From Phytoseiulus persimilis (Eukaryota; Arthropoda; Arachnida; Mesostigmata; Phytoseiidae), in contig CM075101.1 in the NCBI GenBank assembly GCA_037576195.1, positions 22,382,001 through 22,446,000 of the forward strand: DNA of 64,000 nucleotides, given 5' to 3'. Shown one piece after another: positions 8,166-19,589 of the stretch. The notes under the pieces were generated by a model. It had not been told where the DNA came from. It searched no databases and worked only from the letters and a program-made list of their open reading frames with translations. Both the position numbers and the translations under genes were made by a program. Within the stretch, counting starts at the first letter, position 1. Every line of letters begins with the position of its first letter.

Positions 8166-8884
8166 TGCATCAGAATGCCTCTCCGTTCCTCGTACTTCAG
8201 GAAACTTGAGTTCTGCCCGGAGGATTTCTTGGCGTATTCCTCGGAGTAGGGGAAGAGTCCGACTGTGACATCTGATTTCTCGCCCTTGCGGGCCGTTATC
8301 AATGCTGTGCTCTCCTTCAATATCGAGAGGCAACATTCAGTTCATCCTGTTTCTCCCCAAAATCAGGCAACGATCCTCATGGAAGGGGGCTCCTTGGAGC
8401 TGCTCAAGTTCATCGATCGATTCAGCTCTAGTATCCCTGTTACAAATATTGTGATGATGTTCAGGCTCTTCCTAGCTCTCGGCATGGGTTTCGCCACATG
8501 CGAGCGAAGCTCGTAGGATCTGAAACTCATCAGGAATAATCAACAATCCATCATGTCACGAACGAGGCTTTCTGACCCCAGTTGCTCAGATGATAATCCA
8601 TTTGCTCACATCTTCGTTAATTCGCGCGAATCGTTTCCATCCCCCTGGAGACTTGTCACAGAGCTCAATTCCGGTTCTTCATTTCTAGATACTGTGGCTA
8701 ATTTATGAAATCAGTCAGGGCGCGACATCGGTCGGAAGGTATGGAACGATTTCCGTGAGCGGAACAAATGAAACGCATCTTTCCGGTTTTCGATGCTTGA
8801 CTCAAGTTTTTCACTGAAATCGGGGAACGAGTAAAATGTACCCTCCGAAATGCAATAGTATCTACTACGCAGTTCAAATTAGTT
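8166..8884. other. No gene recognised
   Basis: Short ORFs on both strands without recognisable motifs. The first 170 bp still resemble the end of the 7.7-8.16 kb block. Confidence 0.4.
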
Positions 8885-9404
8885 TGCTCGATACTGACCC
8901 CCATTCTTTGTTTCTCCGCTGTGTGCTGCTGTGGGTTCCCTATTTTTCAAAATCGTCGGAACGAAGTTGGAAAATAAATTCTCGGGTGCGGTCATGGACG
9001 AGGATGCACCCCTTGTTGAGTTGGAATTTCGAGCCTTCTGACCATTACGATTCATCGAGATCATCCCCTGAAACGTCAGCAGGCCTCCATTCTCTTGATA
9101 ATAGGCGGAACGTGACGTTCAGTGAGCATCCTAAATACGCCTCTGAAGATAGTTCGAATCATAGGAGGATATCGAACAGATGCGTTGCGGAAAGCGAGGA
9201 TCTTGGATCCTCAGATTGGCCTGAAGCCGCCGGAAGACTCAAACTGGAGATAGATCCTAGAGCTCTGCAGGCACGTGCGGTAGAAACTATCTTGGAATTC
9301 GCTCTGCCATGTCGAAATTCAAGTCAGCGGTGAGAATGCAAACGGCATCCAAGAATCTCATACCTGTTGAAGATGAGGACTCGTTCGCAAACTCTCAAAG
9401 AGTC
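8885..9404 (+). pseudogene. RTRSQ unit B, cut by an LTR
   Basis: The upstream module (GAVMDEDAPLVELEF, then PPEDSN) is followed by the start of the family ORF at ATG 9373 (MRTRSQTLKES). The ORF is cut at 9404 where an LTR begins (TGTCAG). The alternative frame from ATG 9308 (MSKFKSAVRMQ) reads across the junction and stops 36 codons later. This is a dead copy. Confidence 0.6.
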
Positions 9405-9557
9405 TGTCAGGTTTCCGCCTAACGCCTAATCCCGCCCACAACGGCTAACGTCTTGTGTTGATAATAAATCCGGAACCACACGTCAGTTGGTATGTGCATA
9501 GTTCGCGGTCGGACACAATCCTTGTGAGTCACTCAGATCAGCTCCGAATAGCTAACA
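9405..9557 (+). repeat. Putative LTR (153 bp) of a Gypsy-like element
   Basis: The segment starts TGTCAGG and ends CTAACA, contains AATAAA at 9463-9468, and is followed at once by ATTGGTGACGACAGATG, which has the look of a primer-binding site next to a 5' LTR. It interrupts RTRSQ copy B. No second LTR was found in the window, so the element is truncated or this is a near-solo LTR. Confidence 0.45.
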
Positions 9558-9950
9558 ATTGGTGACGACAGATGTGGATTTTCGGATAATACCCAAGCTC
9601 CTATTGACTCGCTGTGAAAACAGTATTCCTCCACTGCTGTCAAGTTCAAGAACTCGCAATAACAACGCGGACTTAGCGGATTTCGTTTCACCTCCCGCGT
9701 CGGCTCATTTCACTCAGGTCAAATTCCACGTAGTATCAGTGGTCGTGAAAACAAAGGAAGAGTTGATATTCAAGAAAATGTGTTAAGTGCGAAGCACTTG
9801 ACCATAAATATCGACAATCCACCAGCTACATGAATCAGCGTGCATCCCTTCGTCGCTTTAAGTGAGATCCTCCTCCTCATCACTATCCCGCACGAGAAAA
9901 CGCATTCGCCAGACTCAGGTAAAGCCTCCGGAATCTTCTTGACAATACTT
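9558..9950 (+). mobile_element. Leader and first part of the LTR element
   Basis: A 75-codon frame starts in the putative primer-binding region (codons near 9,559) and stops at 9786. No known gag motif is visible. The boundary with the following hAT remnant is not clear. Confidence 0.3.
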
Positions 9951-10099
9951 CGATCATCGGGTTATTCTGCATAGAATGCTGCCACTCTGCCCCAAAGGTC
10001 GATTTGTTTTTTCCGTCTTCGGATGAGCTCTGTCACCAACCTCGCCTCGCCTTTCGAACTTGGAACTCTTTGAACTCAGTTGCCAGGGAACTGCATTGA

Positions 10100-11905
10100 G
10101 AGATGAGGAGCAGTTCTCAGAAAACCACTGATCAGAAACGAGCAAAATGGAATTTCAACAGCCCATTTTTTCTCTCAGACTGCACTTGCTCCAGGTATGA
10201 AGCGTGTCAAGCCAAGCGGTGCAACTCATCGGGAAAAAAGAGATTGAGAGAAGAGGAAGAGCAGATTGCTGACGGAACGACAATCGATGAAGTCTCCCAG
10301 CGAGGGATTCGATCGGAGGAGAAAAAATGGAAGAGTTTGCTCATGAGATTCCTTGACATCATGAAATTCCTGGCAAGGCAGAACCTGGATCTACGGGGTC
10401 ATCGAGAGGGCGTTGGCGACGATATTACGGAGAACAAAGGCAATTTCTTGGAGTTGATGCGGTTCTTAGCCACTCATGAGTCATGACCCACTGTTGCGGG
10501 AACACCCCACGAAAGTAAAACTGGCGAAACGAAGGGAAATTTCTCACATGTCGTCAAAAATTCAGAATGAGCTTATCTCTCTACTCGGACACCAGGTTCG
10601 AAAGAAAATCTTGGACCAGGTGGAGCCGAATATTTCTGCATCATCTTTGACAGTACCCCAGACGTCTCGCGTAGCGATCAGATCCGCCGGATACTGCGCT
10701 ACGTGAAAATCGATGGATCTCAGATCAGCGTGGTCGAAACTTCCGTTGATTTCATTGAAGCGGGAGGTAAATCTGCGGAAGAGCTGACACAATTGATACT
10801 GAAGGGGATAGAATCTGACGATCCAGAACTGTCGCGGTCAAGCTTGCGATAACGCGGCGGTGATGGCTGGCAGATATACTGGTGTGCAGGCAAGAGTCAA
10901 GGCCACGAATCCTCAAGCTCAGGTTGTCCTGTGCTCAAGCCACTCCCTGAACTTGGCAGGTGTCCATGCTACCTCAGAAGCAGTAGAGGCGGTAACTTTC
11001 TTCGGCACGCCTGAGCGCATCTACGTTTTCTTGTCATCTTCAACCAATCGATGGAACAAACTCATCAACGATCAAGGACGCGGAGTGGAGCGTTCGGTTG
11101 AGACTCGGTGGAGCGCCCGTCATGAAGCTGCCACCACGGTTAAAAATAAAATTTCGAAAATTTTGGAGGTTCTTGAGTCGCTCACGGAGTTGAATGAGGA
11201 TGCGACAACGCGGTCCGATGTTGATCTCCTGCTGCACGTACTTTCGTCTTTCTCATTCTTGTGCTACTTAAGCTTCTGCTCAGAAATTCTCCGCGGAATC
11301 AGCGATCCAAACGAAAGGAATCGACATACACATGAGTGCGATGAAACGCCGTGCTTTGGAAACATGGCTATCTGAAACTCGAGACGACTTGATTATCGTG
11401 GGGCTCAGCAATGCTAAGAGCCAATGTGAAGAGCTGGAAATTAAGATCCCGCTCCGTCTCCAGAGGCAACGTAAGAGGATTGCTGAAGATGACTCGCTGA
11501 AGATCTTGAGAATGCACCATCTGACGTCAACAAAGAAGAGCTCCAAGTCGAGCGAAAACGGCTTCAGAAATTCATTGAGAATTGTTCAACGCAGGAGCGG
11601 AACGCAATCGTCAAATGAAGTCCGCTCGAACTTCTGCGGTTCATAAAGAATCACAGGCTCGATATTTGCGTAGCAAACATGGTCGTTCGCTTGCGAATCT
11701 CCCTGACGGTGGCGATAAGCTCTGCTGGTTGTGAGACGAGCTTTTCGAAGCTCAAGCTCATCAAGTCTTATCTCCGGTCAAGTATGAGTCAGTTGCGTTT
11801 GTCGAACCTCGCGATCCTCTCCATAGAGCTGTCTTGTGGCACCGACATGGAGGAAGCGATACATGAATTTGCAATCCTCAAAGCTCGGAGGGTTGCATTA
11901 TGAGG
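10100..11905 (+). pseudogene. hAT transposase remnant, ZMYM1/DUF4371 type
   Basis: Consecutive plus-strand frames read the parts of a ZMYM1-like hAT transposase in order. There is a helical region (DIMKFLARQNLDLRGHRE), a catalytic-core stretch DQIRRILRYVKIDGSQISVV near 10,680, then CSSHSLNLAGVHA and FFGTPERIYVFLSSSTNRW near 10,940-11,060, and a C-terminal dimerisation part CETSFSKLKLIKSYLRSSM near 11,730. These enzymes cut and paste hAT elements. At least four frameshifts or stops break it. I could not define terminal inverted repeats. Confidence 0.7.
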
Positions 11906-12051
11906 TGAATCATGAAGTCTGAAAACGCGGTTCATATAAGTTATTAAACCGTCCACATTACGTACCAAAGTTATGGCTGGTTTACCTCAAATTCGTCTGG
12001 CTGCACGCTCGTTCGGCCACGCACAAGAGCTTCTCCAGTTCGTTGGGGGAA

Positions 12052-12064
12052 GGGGGGGGGGGGG
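12052..12064. repeat. G homopolymer, 13 nt
   Basis: An uninterrupted G run just upstream of the 5' truncation of the LINE fragment that follows. Confidence 0.9.
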
Positions 12065-12126
12065 CGACATTTTCGGAATCTCCGAGCTCGGCCCCGGGCG
12101 ACACTTCGCCCAGCTACGCCCCTGGA

Positions 12127-13182
12127 TGGGAACTGAGAAAAATCTCACGTTCAAACCATCGAAGAGCTCTATCGTCATCTTCAAAACGGAGAGACTGGGA
12201 GAGCCAAGAGAACTGACAGTGCAGGGCAAGAGAATCAAATTCCAGGACCATTACAAATACCTTGGAATCGAAATAAGCAACGAAGTAAACTATGTATGCC
12301 AGCAGGAACAATACTGGAGGAGGGAGGCACACAATACGTTGCAGAGACTACACGCCCAAGCCATGTGGACTTTCAACCGATTCGAAATTACAAGGATCCA
12401 ATGGAAAGCCACAGCGGGTGCTCAAACTGACGTACGCCAATACCGCGTCAGCATCCAGGGCGACGAAGCAGCTGACGGCCATGTTCGACAGAACACAGGT
12501 CGCGGCAGGCGAATGGGCTATGGGAATCGCAGGACACAAGGTTACCTCCGACTTCATATGAGGAGAACTCGGGTGGTCAACCTTCGAAGCCAGAGAGGCT
12601 CAGAGCAAGATTCGCTACTTCGCACGAATAAGCGCGATGGATCCTGCCAGGTGGCCAAGGATGATTCTATCCATGATGGCAACTGAGGATACCTACACTG
12701 AAGCGATTCGTAGGCTGAAGTTCTTGAAAACGAAACACGCGTGCTCGGACATCCCTCTCGAGTACGGAGAGAATGGGAGACCCAAGCTCGGCCTCTTCAA
12801 CGTAGCCGTTAGGAAGCGGATAAGAGAAGAGATGGATCAGACATGGAGGCAGTCGATGAACTCCAAAACAAGTCTAACCCTATATCGAGAGCGGAAAGAA
12901 CGTGGTGTCACACCGTTAGGGTTGTTTACAAACGACCGCGGAAGCGCATTGATGGCACTGGCTCGGGCAGGAATGCTACCGAGTACAGTGCACCGTTCAA
13001 AATACCAGGAAATCGACACCCGATGCGCAAGATGCGGACGGGAGCCTGAAACCATCCCCCACATTATAATGAAATGTGTCACCAATCAACCCGAGACGGA
13101 AGAACTCGCTAGAAGACTGGGTCTGACTGTGGAGTGCAGACAGGAGACATGGAGGGATACGAGAATGACCCTGGAAAAATGA
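12127..13182 (+). pseudogene. LINE reverse transcriptase C-terminal half with CCHC tail
   Basis: In two or three shifted frames the sequence reads the end of a LINE polymerase: LTFKPSKSSIVIFKTE and DHYKYLGIEIS (RT thumb region), LKLTYANTASASR, GELGWSTFEAREAQSKIRY, then a 181-codon frame from ATG 12637 with LGLFNVAVRKRI and a terminal Cys/His group CARCGREPETIPHIIMKC, a nucleic-acid binding tail of CR1/R1-like LINEs. The element is 5'-truncated, normal for LINE insertion. A related tail lies at 33.2-34.0 kb, and the 5' half at 40.3-44.1 kb could belong to the same family. It ends just before the Helitron-like element. Confidence 0.7.
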
Positions 13183-13261
13183 GAGAAAGAAACCCGAGAG
13201 ATCCGCTGAACTCAATTGCCCCAGGAACTGTGTCCATGTGATCTATATATATAAAAATCCA

Positions 13262-13300
13262 GGGTCTGTTTGTTTGTTTGATTGTTTGTTTGTTTGTTTG
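13262..13300 (+). repeat. (GTTT)n microsatellite near the Helitron-like 5' end
   Basis: About nine GTTT-type units, with one GATT variant, follow the TATATATAAAAATC end. Confidence 0.9.
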
Positions 13301-13600
13301 TATGTCCTCGATAGGCTCCTCTGGTATTGATCGGATCGACTTGGAACAAACTGCATAATGTAGGGCGGCTCTCCGGGAAGGACATAGGCCACCCACCCCT
13401 CCCCCCCTCCTCCTCCCCTCCTCCCCCCCTCGCGATTTACCCCAACTTTGACCCCCTCCATACTGTCATCCGCATCCAAATTCTGACGATAAGGTGCACC
13501 GCCCCGTTATGACGCCAGCCAGACTCATCCCATCGTCATCGGATATCCTTCCCCACCTCCTCTCCTATACATCTATCATAAAAATCTATCATAAAAATTC

Positions 13601-16600
13601 CTGGAGGGGTGATTTCGAGACCAATAAGGCCATTACTTCCCAACTCTGGAGGGGTGATTCCGAGACCAATCTGGCCATTACTTTCCAACTCTGGAGGGGT
13701 GATTCCGAGACCAATCTGGCCATTAGTTTCCAACTCTGGAGGGCTGATTCCGAGACCAATCTGGCCATTACTTCCCAGCTCTCGAGGGATGATTCCGAGA
13801 CCAATCTGGCCATTACTTTCCAACTCTGGAGGGGTGATTCCGGAACGTATCTGGCAATTACTTTCCAACTCTGGAGGGGTGATTCTGAGACCAATCTGGC
13901 CATCACTTTCCAACTCTGGAGGGGTGATTCCGAGACCAATCTGGCCATCACTTTCCAACTCTGGAGGGGTGATTCCGAGACCAATCTGGCCATCACTTTC
14001 CAACTCTGGAGGGGTGATTCTGAGACCAATCTGGCCATCACTTTCCAACTCTGGAGGGGTGATTCCGAGACCAATCTGGCCATTAGTTTCCAACTCTGGA
14101 GGGGTGATTCTGAGACCAATCTGGCCATCACTTTCCAACTCTGGAGGGGTGATTCCGAGACCAATCTGGCCATTAGTTTCCAACTCTGGAGGGGTGATTC
14201 CGGTGCCAATCTGGCCATTAGTTTCCAACTCTGGAAGGGTGATTCCGGTATCAATCTCGCCATTACTTTCCAACTCTGGAGGGGTGATTCCGGTGCCAAT
14301 CTGGCCATTAGTTTCCAACTCTGGAAGGGTGATTCCGGTATCAATCTCGCCATTACTTTCCAACTCTGGAGGGGTGATTCCGGTGCCAATCTGGCCATGA
14401 CTTTCCAACTCTGGAGGGGTGATTCTGAGACCAATCTGGCCATTACTTCCCAACTCTGGAGGGGTGATTCCGAGACCAATCTGGCCATTAGTTTCCAACT
14501 CTGGAGGGGTGATTCCGAGACCAATCTGGCCATTACTTCCCAGCTCTCGAGGGATGATTCCGAGACCAATCTGGCCATTACTTTCCAACTCTGGAGGGGT
14601 GATTCCGGAACGTATCTGGCAATTACTTTCCAACTCTGGAGGGGTGATTCTGAGACCAATCTGGCCATCACTTTCCAACTCTGGAGGGGTGATTCCGAGA
14701 CCAATCTGGCCATCACTTTCCAACTCTGGAGGGGTGATTCCGAGACCAATCTGGCCATCACTTTCCAACTCTGGAGGGGTGATTCTGAGACCAATCTGGC
14801 CATCACTTTCCAACTCTGGAGGGGTGATTCTGAGACCAATCTGGCCATCACTTTCCAACTCTGGAGGGGTGATTCTGAGACCAATCTGGCCATCACTTTC
14901 CAACTCTGGAGGGGTGATTCCGAGACCAATCTGGCCATTAGTTTCCAACTCTGGAGGGGTGATTCCGGTGCCAATCTGGCCATTAGTTTCCAACTCTGGA
15001 AGGGTGATTCCGGTATCAATCTCGCCATTACTTTCCAACTCTGGAGGGGTGATTCCGGTGCCAATCTGGCCATTAGTTTCCAACTCTGGAAGGGTGATTC
15101 CGGTATCAATCTCGCCATTACTTTCCAACTCTGGAGGGGTGATTCCGGTGCCAATCTGGCCATGACTTTCCAACTCTGGAGGGGTGATTCTGAGACCAAT
15201 CTGGCCATCACTTTCCAACTCTGGAGGGGTGATTCCGAGACCAATCTGGCCATTAGTTTCCAACTCTGGAGGGGTGATTCCGGTGCCAATCTGGCCATTA
15301 GTTTCCAACTCTGGAAGGGTGATTCCGGTGCCAATCTGGCCATTAGTTTCCAACTCTGGAGGGGTGATTCTGAGACCAATCTGGCCATCACTTTCCAACT
15401 CTGGAGGGGTGATTCTGAGACCAATCTGGCCATCACTTTCCAACTCTGGAGGGGTGATTCCGCGACCAATCTGGCCATTAGTTTCCAACTCTGGAAGGGT
15501 GATTCCGGTGCCAATCTGGCCATTAGTTTCCAACTCTGGAAGGGTGATTCCGGTGCCAATCTGGCCATTAGTTTCCAACTCTGGAGGGGTGATTCTGAGA
15601 CCAATCTGGCCATCACTTTCCAACTCTGGAGGGGTGATTCTGAGACCAATCTGGCCATCACTTTCCAACTCTGGAGGGGTGATTCCGGTGCCAATCTGGC
15701 CATTAGTTTCCAACTCTGGAAGGGTGATTCCGGTGCCAATCTGGCCATTAGTTTCCAACTCTGGAAGGGTGATTCCGGTGCCAATCTGGCCATTAGTTTC
15801 CAACTCTGGAGGGGTGATTCCGGTGCCAATCTGGCCATTAGTTTCCAACTCTGGAAGGGTGATTCCGGTGCCAATCTGGCCATGACTTTCCAACTCTGGA
15901 GGGGTGATTCTGAGACCAATCTGGCCATCACTTTCCAACTCTGGAGGGGTGATTCCGAGACCAATCTGGCCATTAGTTTCCAACTCTGGAGGGGTGATTC
16001 CGGTGCCAATCTGGCCATTAGTTTCCAACTCTGGAAGGGTGATTCCGGTATCAATCTCGCCATTACTTTCCAACTCTGGAGGGGTGATTCCGGTGCCAAT
16101 CTGGCCATTAGTTTCCAACTCTGGAAGGGTGATTCCGGTATCAATCTCGCCATTACTTTCCAACTCTGGAGGGGTGATTCCGGTGCCAATCTGGCCATGA
16201 CTTTCCAACTCTGGAGGGGTGATTCTGAGACCAATCTGGCCATCACTTTCCAACTCTGGAGGGGTGATTCCGAGACCAATCTGGCCATTAGTTTCCAACT
16301 CTGGAGGGGTGATTCCGGTGCCAATCTGGCCATTAGTTTCCAACTCTGGAGGGGTGATTCCGGTGCCAATCTGGCCATTAGTTTCCAACTCTGGAAGGGT
16401 GATTCCGGTATCAATCTCGCCATTACTTTCCAACTCTGGAGGGGTGATTCCGGAACCAATCTGGCCATCACTTCCCAACTCTCGAGGGATGATTCCGAGA
16501 CCAATCTGGCCATTACTTTCCAACTCTGGAGGGGTGATTCCGGAACGTATCTGGCAATTACTTTCCAACTCTGGAGGGGTGATTCCGGAACCAATCTGGC

Positions 16601-18865
16601 CATGACTTTCCAACTCTGGAGGGGTGATTCTGAGACCAATCTGGCCATCACTTTCCAACTCTGGAGGGGTGATTCCGAGACCAATCTGGCCATCAGTTTC
16701 CAACTCTGGAGGGGTGATTCCGGTGCCAATCTGGCCATTAGTTTCCAACTCTGGAAGGGTGATTCCGGTATCAATCTCGCCATTACTTTCCAACTCTGGA
16801 GGGGTGATTCCGGAACCAATCTGGCCATGACTTTCCAACTCTGGAGGGGTGATTCTGAGACCAATCTGGCCATCACTTTCCAACTCTGGAGGGGTGATTC
16901 CGCGACCAATCTGGCCATTAGTTTCCAACTCTGGAGGGGTGATTCTGAGACCAATCTGGCCATCACTTTCCAACTCTGGAGGGGTGATTCCGAGACCAAT
17001 CTGGCCATTAGTTTCCAACTCTGGAGGGGTGATTCCGGTGCCAATCTGGCCATTAGTTTCCAACTCTGGAGGGGTGATTCCGGAACGTATCTGGCAATTA
17101 CTTTCCAACTCTGGAGGGGTGATTCCGGAACCAATCTGGCCATGACTTTCCAACTCTGGAGGGGTGATTCTGAGACCAATCTGGCCATCACTTTCCAACT
17201 CTGGAGGGGTGATTCCGAGACCAATCTGGCCATTAGTTTCCAACTCTGGAAGGGTGATTCCGGTATCAATCTCGCCATTAGTTTCCAACTCTGGAAGGGT
17301 GATTCCGGTATCAATCTCGCCATTACTTTCCAACTCTGGAGGGGTGATTCCGGAACCAATCTGGCCATGACTTTCCAACTCTGGAGGGGTGATTCTGAGA
17401 CCAATCTGGCCATCACTTTCCAACTCTGGAGGGGTGATTCCGAGACCGATCTGGCCATTAGTTTCCAACTCTGGAGGGGTGATTCCGGTGCCAATCTGGC
17501 CATTAGTTTCCAACTCTGGAGGGGTGATTCCGGTACCTATCTGGCCATTACTTTCCAACTCTGGAGGAAGGATTCCGGGACCAATCTGGCCAGTAGTTTC
17601 CAGCTCTGAAGGGGTGATTCCGAGACCAATCTGGCCATTAGTTTCCAACTCTGGAGGTGTGATTCCGGTGCCGATCTGGCCATTAGTTTTCAACTCTGGA
17701 AGGGTGATTCCGGTGCCAATCTGGCCATTAGTTTCCAACTCTGGAGGGGTGATTCCGGTATCAATCTGGCCATTAGTTTCCAACGCTGGAGGGGTGATTC
17801 CGGTACCAATCTGGCCATTACTTTCCAACTCTGGAGGGGGGATTCTGAGACCAATCTGGCCATTACTTTCCAACTCTGGAGGGGTGATTCCGAGACCAAT
17901 CTGGCCATTAGTTTTCAACTCTGGAGGGGTGATTCCGAGACCGATCTGGCCATTAGTTTCCAACTCTGGAGGGGTGATTCCGGTGCCAATCTGGCCATTA
18001 GTTTCCAACTCTGGAGGGGTGATTCCGGTACCTATCTGGCCATTACTTTCCAACTCTGGAGGAAGGATTCCGGGACCAATCTGGCCAGTAGTTTCCAGCT
18101 CTGAAGGGGTGATTCCGAGACCAATCTGGCCATTAGTTTCCAACTCTGGAGGTGTGATTCCGGTGCCGATCTGGCCATTAGTTTTCAACTCTGGAAGGGT
18201 GATTCCGGTTCCAATCTGGCCATTAGTTTCCAACTCTGGAGGGGTGATTCCGGTATCAATCTGGCCATTAGTTTCCAACGCTGGAGGGGTGATTCCGGTA
18301 CCAATCTGGCCATTACTTTCCAACTCTGGAGGGGGGATTCTGAGACCAATCTGGCCATTACTTTCCAACTCTGGAGGGGTGATTCCGAGACCAATCTGGC
18401 CATTAGTTTTCAACTCTGGAGGGGTGATTCCGGTGCCAATCTGGCCATTAGTTTCCAACTCTGGAGGGGTGATTCCGGTGCCAATCTGGCCATTAGTTTC
18501 CAACTCTGGAGGGGTGATTCCGGTACCAATCTGGCCATTACTTTCCAACTCTGGAGGGGGGATTCTGAGACCAATCTGGCCATTACTTTCCAACTCTGGA
18601 GGGGTGATTCCGAGACCAATCTGGCCATTAGTTTTCAACTCTGGAGGGGTGATTACGAGACCGATCTGGCCATTACTCTCCTACTCTGGGGGGGTGATTC
18701 CAGGACCAATCTGACAATACTTTTCTGAGTCCGGAGGGGTGCTTCCTAGACGAATCTGAGCGTACTTTCCAAAACCTGGAGGGGTGATTCCGTCTCCAAT
18801 CTGACCATTACTTTCCGAGTTTGGAGCAGTGAAACCGGGACCAGTCTGAACATACTTCTCCAAGT
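13601..18865 (+). repeat. Minisatellite array: 117 direct units of exactly 45 bp
   Basis: Every unit contains close variants of GGGGTGATTCCGAGACC, CAATCTGGCCATTA and TTTCCAACTCTG. Phase is kept across the whole array: the motif at 13,681 recurs at 18,541, exactly 108 units later, so there is no net indel. Variation is concentrated at few sites: the four or five bases after GATTC (CGAGACC, CGGTGCC, CGGTATC, CGGAACC), the ATTACTTT/ATTAGTTT site, and GGAGG/GGAAG. Units at both edges, mainly the last five from 18,640, are most diverged. Since 45 is divisible by three and the unit lacks stops in several frames, frames stay open on both strands (about 1,371 codons plus, 1,700 and 1,304 minus). I do not regard these as genes. 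Confidence 0.95.
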
Positions 18866-18911
18866 CTGTCAGCAGTAGACTCCCGAAGCAAGGGACGGGT
18901 CGGCCAGCGTA

Positions 18912-18928
18912 GTCGGCCGAAGGCCGGC
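18912..18928 (+). other. 3' hairpin of the Helitron-like element
   Basis: A seven-pair stem with one G-T pair and a GAA loop lies immediately before TAGT. It fits the terminal hairpin that ends rolling-circle transposition, though its spacing to CTAG is shorter than usual. Confidence 0.5.
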
Positions 18929-18931
18929 TAG

Positions 18932-19189
18932 TATGTATATAAAAGGGAATGTAGATTTCTCAATGGAGGATCAATAAATAACCATAACAACCATACAAAT
19001 ATGGCTCGAGAATCATGGGAACTCCGACCAAAATTCGCGGAGATCTGCGAAGTCCTCCGGTATGTTGCTGGATTTCGCTGAAAGCGTGCGCAGCAGAGCA
19101 CGCGATGGCACTGTTGTCGCGACTGTTCTGTTCGGCCCACGTGCGCGCTGTTCTCGTCAGCACGCGATCACCATTGATCTAGTTTCCAG
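18932..19189. other. Possible LINE 3' end, no gene
   Basis: The sequence right of the Helitron-like element contains TATATAAAAGG and AATAAATAACCATAAC and may be the continuation of the LINE 3' untranslated region. Nothing else is recognised. Confidence 0.35.
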
Positions 19190-19450
19190 TCCGAGAGCCT
19201 CCCCAATCGACTTCGAAATCGCGACCATCAGGGCGATCCAAGAAACGTTCCCCTCGGCCGACACAAGGGTTGTAGATTTAGCTCCGCCCAATGTATCTGG
19301 CGCAAAGCTCAACAGTTGGGCCTCAGTCAGTTCAACAACGACAGTGAAATCAAAAAACTGCGGCGCTCTTGTACAGCGTTGTCCATGGTTCCCCTCCAGC
19401 AGCTGGATGAGGCTTGGTCAACGTCATTCTCGAGGGAGAGGCAGTATTGG
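19190..19450 (+). pseudogene. MULE transposase fragment
   Basis: In two frames the sequence reads SPIDFEIATIRAIQETFP (second catalytic Asp region of Mutator-like transposases) and then CIWRKAQQLGLSQF ... LSMVPLQQLDEAW. These align block by block with the intact gene at 47.9-49.65 kb (DFEISVLRAIEEIFP; LSLIPLETIDDAW). Only the middle of the transposase remains and a frameshift separates the two parts. Confidence 0.65.
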
Positions 19451-19589
19451 CTGACTCGAACTTCCGAAGCTCTGTCGGCGCACGAATAGTACATGGAGCT
19501 TCAGCGCATGAAGATTTAGCGGTGAGAGAGGGTAGTTTGGTTTCGGGTGACTGCGATTCAGGTAGCTGGGATTCGGGTAACTGGTACCC

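Larger units (their letters stand above)
13242..18931 (+). mobile_element. Helitron-like non-autonomous element filled by a 45-bp tandem array
   Basis: The left end reads A|TCTATATATATAAAAATC followed by a (GTTT)n run and a conserved-looking block (GTATGTCCTCGATAGGCTCC, then GGGAAGGACATAGGCC), an arrangement I associate with arthropod Helitron-type repeats. The right end reads a GC-rich hairpin (stem CGGCC/GGCCG at 18,914-18,926) and CTAG|T at 18,928-18,932. Insertion between A and T, TC at the 5' end, a 3' hairpin and CTAG are the Helitron hallmarks. The hairpin directly abuts CTAG, whereas canonical elements have about 10 nt between. No Rep/helicase gene is present, so it depends on proteins from elsewhere. 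It sits in LINE 3' sequence, and 93% of its length is the array. Confidence 0.55.

Noticed and set aside
13494-18638. Giant repetitive proteins (1,304-1,700 codons) on both strands
   Set aside because: Openness is explained by a stop-free 45-bp unit; several frames on both strands are open at once, and no promoter, signal peptide or non-repeat domain is attached.
13601-18865. CRISPR array
   Set aside because: Units are contiguous 45-mers without unique spacers, there are no cas genes, and the setting is a eukaryotic transposon field.
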